A DNA stretch of 25,354 nt. Source: Priapulus caudatus (taxonomy: Eukaryota > Priapulida > Priapulimorpha > Priapulimorphida > Priapulidae). Below the pieces are notes generated by a model. That model was not told where the DNA came from. It searched no databases and saw only the letters and a program-made list of their open reading frames with translations. The position numbers were made by a program, and so were the translations under genes. The DNA is taken from contig NW_014577091.1 of assembly GCF_000485595.1 (NCBI RefSeq), positions 401,234-426,587 of the forward strand, in the 5' to 3' direction. Shown here piece by piece: positions 18,711 to 25,354 of this stretch; the stretch's first letter is position 1; the number at the start of each line of letters is the position of its first letter.

Positions 18711-18768
18711 ATCGGAGTGATAGTTATCTAATCTATCTACTATCTATCTATATTATCTTACTCCTGAT
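18711..18768. mobile_element. 58 bp AGGAGTGA MITE at the foldback right edge
   Basis: The left end ATCGGAGTGATAG and the right end TTACTCCTGAT are inverse apart from one base; the interior is a TATC-rich tract. Host repeat sequence resumes immediately after, at AAAATGCCATGG. It is either a separate insertion at the junction or the true right terminus of the 2.5 kb element. Confidence 0.55.
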
Positions 18769-18868
18769 AAAATGCCATGGCTGCGGCTATACGTGGCTTG
18801 CTTCCGTGCCCTTCCCATAAATTCCATGTTGTATCACCCTCCTCTAAATTCGACCCAGACTCTTTGCA
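18769..18868 (+). repeat. 1.5 kb dispersed repeat, copy 2 (right end)
   Basis: Bases 18775-18868 are identical to 1441-1534 over 94 positions. This contrasts with the indel-rich left portion of the same copy. Confidence 0.9.
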
Positions 18869-19208
18869 CCCTGGATCTCATGTTACTTTCCGAGTTCAGT
18901 TCTGGGTCACGGATACGCTGCGGACGCGATCAACAACGCGCTACAAGGACAGTCCAACCACACGAGTATTACAGTACGTACCATGAACCACGTGCGTGCC
19001 CCCAAGATTACACGACCGCGCGTGTTTGTCTAATACCATGTATCTATGCGTACATCATCTCTCACTCGCACCTTCTAACGCACAGCAGCGCATGCAAATG
19101 CAAATGCAAAGGTCAATGATTGCACGAGCTACAGACGTTTGCTCTCATCGCGACGCGTCGGGCCATGCACGTTGCATACTAATCTATCGCAATGCAATCT
19201 GCTTGCAT
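18869..19208. other. Unassigned sequence
   Basis: ATGCAAATGCAAATGCAAA at 19091-19109 is a short octamer-like tandem repeat. Otherwise no structure or coding signal was recognised; open frames across the boundary (18772-19119) begin inside the repeat. Confidence 0.4.
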
Positions 19209-19354
19209 ACTAAAATCATACATACATACATACATACATACATACACACATACACGCACGCACGCACGCACGCACGCACGCATACAATAATATAACCCAA
19301 CACGAAAGTAGGGGGCTTGTGTTGGGTTACATTATTGTATCTAACTAAAATCAT
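19209..19354. mobile_element. Microsatellite plus hairpin, bracketed by 11-base direct repeats
   Basis: ACTAAAATCAT occurs at 19209-19219 and 19344-19354. Between them lies a (CATA)n to (CACG)n compound microsatellite (19217-19282) followed by a hairpin, with arms ACAATAATATAACCCAACAC (19284-19303) and its inverse (19319-19338) showing one mismatch. The bracketing repeats suggest the microsatellite and hairpin inserted as one unit. Confidence 0.55.
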
Positions 19355-20384
19355 TGCATGTAGACAGTTGAAGCAATCGAATGTGTGGTAAGTATAAGTT
19401 CTGCAGATGATTGTGCGGGAGCGCAAACCAGCAAAACACAACACATCCTTAGAGCTACGTAGCGCAAACTACAGGCATGCATACACGAATACACGGAAAT
19501 TACTTGTTTATGGTACGTATATATATATATATACCTATGTATGGACATACTCGTTATTAAAGGTACGGGATGTGTTAATTAGAACATGGTTTTAAGTAAG
19601 ACTACTTAAATCTACTCCTGTATACATAATTAGACATATCACCTTCTCGCCTCTCACTACGCAAAACAGTCGTAGAGCATGGTTAAATAACTAATATTAT
19701 GGTTATATAATAGACTAATCAATAAACATAGCGTAATCAGAAACAAATCAGCAACATAAAGTTCAAATTACCAAGTTATAATTTGTAATACACTGTAGTT
19801 ATCACCATTCTAAAAAACACAATGTGACCACTATGGTGACTACAAACCTCTCCTGATGAATTCCAAGAGAGAGCTGTGCAGTATGAAGCAGGCGATCGGG
19901 TACGCGAGCTTCCTGCGCGCGTGTACGCACACCGATAATCACAAAACACAACCTAACTACAATATCTGCCTTTCACGCATACGTTACCTACTCTTGCACT
20001 CTTATTTTCCGCGAGGCACGGCCTTGACACACCTCCATCATTGGCCAATGAGAGCCAGGAACCATTAAACCCACCCCCGTAAATGGTGGCGCCACCCAAC
20101 GGACAGGAGATACGAAGGCAACAATATACATGTGCAATAAGTTTGTATATATAAATATATATAATATAGGCACATAACAGTAGCCTTCTGGCAAGTGTTC
20201 ACCATTGCACTATCTCGTTTCTGGAAAATGCCCTTTTCTCATATTTTGCGGTAATATTCGGCACTAGAGACTAGAGTGCACTAATTTAAAATATGCACAT
20301 AATTAGCTATGTCCTATGGATGTCTACAAAGCATAAAAAGTGAGAGTGGTTTTTTCGTGTAATTGTGCTATTCTGTCAAGTGAC
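19355..20384. other. Unassigned sequence
   Basis: A (TA)n tract lies at 19519-19532. A CTCCTG phrase near 19614 and one at 19849 may be MITE ends. A CCAAT-type palindrome (ATTGGCCAAT, 20040-20049) and a perfect 12-base palindrome GGTGGCGCCACC (20085-20096) lie close together. No credible gene is attached to them. Confidence 0.4.
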
Positions 20385-20392
20385 ACCATGGT

Positions 20393-21763
20393 CACAGACA
20401 CTTCAAACATTTCAATAATAAAATGATATTAAATAAACACAATGTATTTACTACCAAAGTTTCGATGTTTATGTATATTCTCTATCGACTAATAATTCCA
20501 CTTAAATGGCGTTCAAATACTCTTTTGCAACACGCAACCTCATCCCAGGCATGCCACTGTGCACAAACAACAGAAATATAGAGCAGGTGGGAAAGCGTGA
20601 GCACCAAATTCGCACAACGCTTGCTTCATTTCATACCATCACAGCAAAATACACAGACAACCACCTCCACTCTGGTAATTCACTTGTTCGAATTATAACT
20701 CTTGCAATTTGGTTCTGAACACTTTACCAGAGAAATCTGGTATATTCCTGAGAAAAACTCCAATTTTACTGCAACGTATATGGGAGCAACTGCTTGTTTA
20801 TACACGAGCAGTGCTGCCACATTGCATTCTGGGTTCAAGCGCTCCCTGCTTCTGAGCTCCATGACGAGGACCGCCAAGTCAAACTAGCATATATATATTC
20901 GAACAGGAATGACGTCACATACATGACTACGTTCATTGGCCAAACTATCGAGTAGCGCGGTTAGGGAGTTTCGGATAATAAACAGGCAGTTGCTCCCAAT
21001 AACAGTGCCATGGAGTGGGAGTGTTCCTCATGAATTTACCCTGGGGGGGCACTCACCCAACATTATGGTATAGGTATGTGCCACTGCGAAGTCAAAAACG
21101 AGGGGCTCTGGAACTAACTCAGACCTGAAAATGGGGGTCTCTGGAACTAACTCAGACTTGAAAATGGGGGTCTCTGGAACTAATGTTTGTTGTATGTGGG
21201 ATGCTCTGGAACTGGCTATGTTCGAAAATGTAAACTTGTGATGCTCTGGAACGAGATATTCTTAAAAATGCGATGCACTGGAACGGAAGTTTAGGGTGAA
21301 AAGGGGGGTCTCTCTCCCGCGGCCGGCACATACCTACCATGCAATATATATATGGAGTGCCCCCCCCTGGGAATTTACCAGATATCTCTGGGTAAATTAA
21401 GTTGTACCAAATCGCAAGTGTGATAATTCAAACAAATGAACATTCGGCTATGCATAGATACCAAAGGGGAGGTGGTTGATTGTGTATTCGTGCTGTGGTG
21501 GTGTGAAACGAAGCGAGCGTTGTGCGAATTTGGCGCTCTCCCACCTGCTTTCTGTTGTTTGTGCACAGTGGCACAGTGGCATGCGTGCACTGAAAATATA
21601 TGATGCAGAGCAGCATTTGAGCGGAATCTAACGGAAATTATTACTTATAATAGGCGAAAAAGAGTAGAGAACTATTAAGACCTTGGTAGTAAATACATTT
21701 CGTGTTTATACTATTTATATTATTTACCATCATTTTATTATTGAAACGTTCCAAGTGAGTGTG
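20393..21763. mobile_element. 1371 bp non-autonomous hAT-like element
   Basis: The termini are CACAGACACTTCAAAC (left) and, inverted, CACACTCACTTGGAAC (right), both variants of CACAGGCACTTGAAAC. Homology between the ends extends inward about 300 bases as imperfect inverted repeats. Shared landmarks are TTTCAATAATAAAATGAT, TACTACCAA, CACTGTGCACAAACAACAGA, CAGGTGGGA and ACAACCACCTCC. The 8-base flanks are ACCATGGT (20385-20392) and GCCATGGT (21764-21771), matching at seven positions as expected for a hAT target duplication. A second MITE is nested inside. No transposase frame was found. Confidence 0.75.
21041..21370. mobile_element. 330 bp MITE nested in the hAT-like element
   Basis: The termini are CTGGGGGGGCACTC and, inverted, CCAGGGGGGGGCACTC, followed inward on each side by GGTATGTGCC. 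GAATTTACC flanks both sides exactly (21032-21040 and 21371-21379), a perfect 9-base target duplication as made by Mutator-type transposases. The interior is a degenerate tandem repeat of about 33 bases (GGTCTCTGGAACTAACTCAG..GAAAATGG) at 21110-21290. A solo end lies at 6476. Confidence 0.85.
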
Positions 21764-21927
21764 GCCATGGTCACCGGTCCCGCCGTTTTCGTGTTTGAAG
21801 TGGAATTCGAGTTATCCGACTACTTACTGCAAATGCATACATTTAGCTAGCAAGGTTCAAACAGAGTCTGGACCTTGAATATGTGGTTTACCAAGGTACC
21901 ATATAAGATAATACGACTGAGTATATA

Positions 21928-21971
21928 ATCAGGAGCGAATACAAACAAAATTGGTTTTATTCACTCCGTAT
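21928..21971. mobile_element. 44 bp AGGAGTGA-family hairpin MITE
   Basis: ATCAGGAGCGAATA on the left and TATTCACTCCG on the right are near-inverse around a short AT-rich centre. Confidence 0.55.
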
Positions 21972-22102
21972 TATAATATGGCAAAAGGCATCAGATAGAT
22001 AAAATGGTTGTCGAGCTGCATAATTAGATAAAAGTTACGTCCGTTTGCAGGGATACAACTATGCGCATCTCCATCTGTGTCTGTGAGTGTGACTGTGAGT
22101 AG

Positions 22103-22388
22103 CACAGGCACTTGAAACAGTTCAATTCAAATGCTCCTCTGCGTCACACACCACAAGTCTGCATTACCAGTTTTTACTCTAGTATAATTTTGTTGTTTGT
22201 GCACAGCGGCATGCCTGCGGTGTACTTTTTAAAATTGTGTATTGCAGAAGAGCATTTGAACACCATTTACAGGAAATTATCAGTAATAATAAGCAAAAGT
22301 GAGTAAAGAAACATTGAGACGTTGGTAGTAAATGAATTTTGTGTTTATTTACCTTCATGTTATTATTGAAACGTTCCAAGTGCCTGTG
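22103..22388. mobile_element. 286 bp internally deleted member of the CACAGGCACTTG family
   Basis: CACAGGCACTTG at the left is exactly inverted as CAAGTGCCTGTG at the right (22377-22388). The right half (GTTTGTGCACAG..GGCATGC..AGCATTTGA..TTATTATTGAAACGTTCC) matches the right end of the 1371 bp element. The 8-base flanks do not match, so the element may be recombinant or old. Confidence 0.65.
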
Positions 22389-22429
22389 GCTGTGCCTGGC
22401 TGTTGCGAGTAGCAAGAGCCAAGACAATA

Positions 22430-22900
22430 CAGGGCGCGACAAACCCGCTTGCCCGGGGCAACCAAAATTCGCCCCCGGGCAAGTAGCTTGAAATTGCACT
22501 TGCCCGATCGGGCAAGCAATTTTTTTTCATTGAATGTCCAGACATAATGATATTTTTCTGTTTCCACCCATCCCTTGCATTGTTTTGCACAGACACAATA
22601 TTGCGCTACCTTGCTGCGACAAGATTTCAATGAAAAAACAATGCGAATGAACCAATCGGTGGATACAGTGATATACACAACATGCACACAGCAACATGTA
22701 AACCCGGCCCCCAGGCCAGGCATGGTCATTACGTTTTACGTGATCAGCGTAAATCTCAAACCTCAAATGTTTGCCCCTCTACTGCAACCTGTGAACGAGG
22801 ATTTTCTTTGCTGAAGTACACAAAAACAGATAGGGGCCTACACTGTATACTGTGCTGTCAGTCTATTATATCTGCATGCATGCACAGCTATATTCTCTGC
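22430..22900 (+). mobile_element. Remnant of an autonomous hAT transposon
   Basis: The left edge CAGGGCGCGACAAA is hAT-like. It is followed by repeated CTTGCCCG and CGGGCAAG palindromic motifs (22450-22516). Downstream lies a decayed piece of the transposase coding region. No right terminus was found, and the middle appears deleted. Confidence 0.55.
22754..22831 (+). pseudogene. hAT transposase C-terminal dimerisation domain fragment
   Basis: The plus-strand frame here reads ATCERGFSLLKYTKTD, preceded by a Cys-Pro-Ser-Thr. This closely fits the conserved ERGFS-x-x-x-x-x-K-T block of the hAT family C-terminal dimerisation domain (Dimer_Tnp_hAT), which is found in hAT transposases and in host proteins derived from them. 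The similarity begins and ends abruptly: upstream residues do not extend the domain, and after Lys-Thr-Asp the expected leucine-rich continuation is lost. The catalytic core is absent. I read it as a dead fragment, consistent with the CAGGGCGCG terminus 320 bases upstream. Confidence 0.7.
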
Positions 22901-23378
22901 GCTTACGATCCAGCCCCAAATAAACCTGAACATATTTTATTAATTTATTGGGAGTGTGGTGGGTTTTTGATAATAAACCGACACTTAAAAAATTTACAAA
23001 TTTAAACAAACTGCGTGCTGTGTCCCAACATGAATATATTTTGTATATAAACTCGTATCAGCTGTTCAACTTTCGAATTCTACCGTGCCGTTAAGTGAAA
23101 TGCTGGATGTTGTAGTTGGACCTTCATTTACATTATTTACCATTTAAATTCATATTAGAAAAAAAACCCTTATATGTATGTCTTTATGTTTTTCGGTGCA
23201 AGTGATTTGCCTCCGGCGCCAACGCATTTTCATAGGGCTCTAAGTAACTATAGCGCGTAACATTTGCCAGCGGCAAGACGTCCGCGGGCTATCAGTTAAA
23301 CATAGAGCTACCATTTATTACAGTCCAGCGAGCACAATCGTTCCATACTCTGATTATCAATTTTTCAGCATGCCTGAG
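22901..23378. other. Unassigned AT-rich sequence
   Basis: No repeat, terminal repeat or coding motif was recognised. Confidence 0.4.
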
Positions 23379-23680
23379 CACAGCAGCTTGAACGTTTCAA
23401 TAAAATATAATGCTAAATATGAAATCTAATACTACTACTAGTACTAGTAACTGCACAAATCTTTAAGTGTTTTCTAAACTCATCTTTCACCTTTGAGGCT
23501 ATTATGTGGCCGCAGTAGTTCCTGTCAATTCCGTGTAAATGCTGCTATGCACACACACTACCCACGGCGCCATGGCTGACTGTGCACAGTGACTGTTAAT
23601 TATTATCTAAGGCAGGTAGGCAAACGGCTACGAACTCCAATCCGCTTCAAAACGGGAGAAAAAAAAAAGAGAGACACCGG
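23379..23680 (+). repeat. CACAGGCACTTG-family left end, cluster unit 1
   Basis: It starts CACAGCAGCTTGAACGTTTC and shares with 24366-24660 the ordered landmarks AATATAATGCTAAAT, GAAATCTAATA, CTGTCAA, GTGTAAATG, CTATGCAC, TGTGCACAGTG and GGCAGGTAGG. The two units are about 990 bases apart in direct orientation. Confidence 0.65.
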
Positions 23681-23904
23681 TGAATCCTTCACATGGGCAG
23701 GGTGTTACAGCATCCAAGCACACAACATTATCTACTTCGCATCCTTTGTTGTCAATTTGCACAACAGTGATCAACTATGTTTAGAGAATTAATAGACTGT
23801 CTCTGTTCGTATTCACGCGACTCGTCAACGTGCGATATCGGCAATACCTGGCCGACTTCGAGCGTACGCGTACTGGAAGAACGTGCGCAGGTCAATTAAT
23901 GTCT
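23681..23904. other. Divergent continuation of cluster unit 1
   Basis: From about 23790 (TAGACTGTCTCTGTTCGTA) to 23904 it resembles the start of the inverted arm at 24735-24860 but is diverged. The first part, including an A-run at 23661-23670, has no other assignment. Confidence 0.4.
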
Positions 23905-24355
23905 GCAAGTACATGGCTATAGGCGGCGCATTGCATTTAGATAACAACCAGCCGCTGCTTTCAACTCTGCCCGTAACGAGCCTCGCCATTGGAAAGCGTT
24001 GGCAAAAACATTCCCCATGTTGCGGCTGGCACGAATGACGCAATAGCGCCGCTAGGTGTTTCTGATTCCGGCAGACATTTTACATTGACTCGCGCAACGT
24101 TCGCGACACGGGCTCAAAATTTCGCCAAGTGTTTATTTGCGATATCGCGTGACAGAGTTCGGCGTTACGAACAGAGACGAGGTCCTATATTTTCTAACAA
24201 GTGATCACTGTTGGTTGCATTGAAGCACGACAAAGATGGAGTCCAAATGGTTGTGTATTTGTTGTGCTGCAATCACTGTGAAAATTCACGCGGAGTGTCG
24301 AGGCGGCGATGGAGTCGAGCGCTTTCCTACGCTCGCTATATATTAACAGTCACTA
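23905..24355 (+). repeat. Core repeat R, copy 2, left arm of a palindrome
   Basis: It carries the same landmarks as 4110-4345 (GGCTATAGGCGGCGCATTGC, GAGCCTCGCCATTGGAA, CGGCAGACATTT, ATTTCGCCA, GTTACGAACAG). It continues through ACAAAGATGGAG and GTCGAGCGCTTTCCTACG to TATATATTAACAG. Each landmark reappears inverted at 24560-25030. Confidence 0.75.
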
Positions 24356-24365
24356 GTGCACGGAC

Positions 24366-24559
24366 GAGGCAGCTTGAAAACCGTTTCAATTAAAATATAT
24401 ATGCTAAATAAATTACGAAATCTAATAACAGTAGCTACAAAGATTCTTGAAGTTTCATAATACTCTCATTTCACGGGGACGTCTATTATTGGCGACGAGT
24501 GTTTCTGTCAAGTTCCAGTGTAAATGGCTCTATGCACCCCACTAACACCGCCATTGCTC
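24366..24559 (+). repeat. CACAGGCACTTG-family left end, cluster unit 2
   Basis: It begins GAGGCAGCTTGAAAACC and continues with the family subterminal sequence. It sits at the centre of the palindrome formed by the two flanking core repeats. Confidence 0.55.
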
Positions 24560-25030
24560 AATGTGCACAGTGTAACCTGTTAATATATACGTTGGGCAGG
24601 TAGGAAAGCGCTCGACGGCTCCAAATCACCGCTCGACGCCGATGAATTTCTACACGATTGGACAGAGACAATAGACAACTATTTAGAGCTGCCATCTTTG
24701 TTTCAATTTTCAACAGCGTGTTCATTTGTTAGAAACATAGACTGTCTGCTGTTCGTAACAGCGGAGCTCTGTCACGGCGGAAATCACGAAAAAACACTGG
24801 CGAAATCGAGCGTCGCAGGTAAGCAGTTGCGCGGTCATGTAAATGTCTGCCGGAATCCAGGAAACACGCTAGGCGGGCGCTAATTGCGTCCTTCGTGCGC
24901 CGCGCAACGCTGCAAACGTTTTTTGCACGGGCTCCAATGGCTGAGGCTCGTACGGGAGGTTAAGAACAGCAGCGGTGGCTGCCTTCCGTAAAATGCAATG
25001 CGCCGCCTAATGTAGCAGCATGTACTTGCA
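24560..25030 (-). repeat. Core repeat R, copy 3, right arm of the palindrome
   Basis: Read on the minus strand it matches 23905-24355 in order: GTACATG, GGCGGCGCATTGC, CGTACGAGCCTC, AGCCATTGGA, GGATTCCGGCAGACATTTAC, ATTTCGCCAGTG, GTTACGAACAG, then GTCGAGCGCTTTCCTACC and TATATATTAACAG. The arms differ by substitutions and small indels, so they are old. Confidence 0.75.
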
Positions 25031-25036
25031 GGCGAT

Positions 25037-25145
25037 TTACATTGACGCGCAACGTTGGGACGCGGAACAGCGCAGAATTTCGTCCAGTCTTTGGTGTGAT
25101 CTGTCGCTGACGGCAGGCTCGGTTAACGACCAGAGACATTTATGT
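25037..25145 (+). repeat. Core repeat R, partial copy 4
   Basis: TTACATTGACGCGCAACGTT, AGAATTTCG and GGTTAACGACCAGAGAC follow the order of 24081-24180 in direct orientation, immediately after the inverted copy. The remaining 200 bases of the window have no assignment. Confidence 0.6.
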
Positions 25146-25354
25146 TTGTTTATAACACTGTGAAGCACTGCTTGTTGAAGGCGAAACCAAAGATGAACAG
25201 GCTGTTGGATTTTTGTATTCGTGCTGTGAGTGTGCAATCGGGCCCGGGCAAGCGAGCGTCGGAGCCGAATTTGCTCATCGGGGCACGGCTTTCGCTACTC
25301 TGCTATACATATAAGTTGAAGTGTAAGCGTGCAGTACAGAGGGCGCCGCGAGAG

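Larger units (their letters stand above)
16264..18768. mobile_element. 2.5 kb foldback (long inverted repeat) element
   Basis: Copy 1 of the host repeat is uninterrupted at 1435/1436, so this is an insertion of about 2505 bases. The layout is mirror-symmetric about position 16985. It runs from an ATTGAACGTTTGAA-type 52-bp satellite, to a unique segment with GACAAATCAAAGCACGAAT, to a segment with GGCATGACG..AGCGCGTACG..CTAGGAACGC, to the GTGTACNNGC decamer array, and then back through all four in reverse. The left arm is about 0.72 kb and the right arm about 1.7 kb. ATATGGGA near the left edge has an inverse TCCCATAAT at 18698-18706. There is no coding capacity. Confidence 0.75.

Noticed and set aside
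22355-22729. A 124-codon minus-strand open frame with several cysteines
   Set aside because: It overlaps the hAT terminus on the opposite strand from the transposase fragment and has no recognisable motif.
1-25354. tRNA, rRNA or other structural RNA genes
   Set aside because: I looked for cloverleaf signals such as GGTTCGAATCC-type T arms and conserved rRNA stretches and found none. A covariance-model scan would be decisive.

Overview
This window looks like intergenic, transposon-dense nuclear DNA from a eukaryote, most likely a marine invertebrate. The evidence is indirect. There is no operon-like gene packing. There are many short-TIR non-autonomous DNA transposons, long microsatellites, minisatellites, and a dispersed repeat that ends in a (GACG)n tract. 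I could not place the organism more precisely. I found no intact protein-coding gene, tRNA, rRNA or CRISPR array. The only coding trace I trust is a short decayed fragment of a hAT transposase dimerisation domain near 22.77 kb. The longest open frames in the window lie on satellite arrays and are composition artefacts.

Layout. 1-1534: copy 1 of a 1.5 kb repeat, starting at a transposon end and carrying a near-perfect 116 bp hairpin. 1.67-3.4 kb: an old hAT-like terminus and mostly unassigned sequence. 3.4-9.0 kb: two roughly concentric inverted repeat pairs flanked by TAG/CTA triplet arrays, around two copies of a (GACG)n-tailed dispersed repeat. 9.0-13.5 kb: hairpins, a clean 10-bp decamer array (10485-10651), a 23-bp array, two TIR elements (11797-12064 and 12081-12468), a 17-bp minisatellite and a long CA-rich microsatellite. 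14.0-18.87 kb: copy 2 of the 1.5 kb repeat, interrupted by a 2.5 kb foldback element. 18.9-25.35 kb: a family of elements with CACAGGCACTTG termini, including one 1.37 kb hAT-like element with an 8-bp target duplication and a nested 330-bp MITE with a 9-bp target duplication, then a head-to-head palindromic repeat cluster.

Two points matter most to a reader. First, copy 1 is an empty site for the 2.5 kb foldback element that sits in copy 2, so the insertion point can be read directly. Second, the block of about 14.75-18.77 kb is full of single-base insertions and deletions compared with its paralogues, while the 94 bases just outside it are identical to copy 1. That block is probably unpolished long-read sequence filling an assembly gap, and fine detail inside it should not be trusted.

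No genes are seen working together here. The biology on view is transposon nesting, array expansion and inverted duplication.
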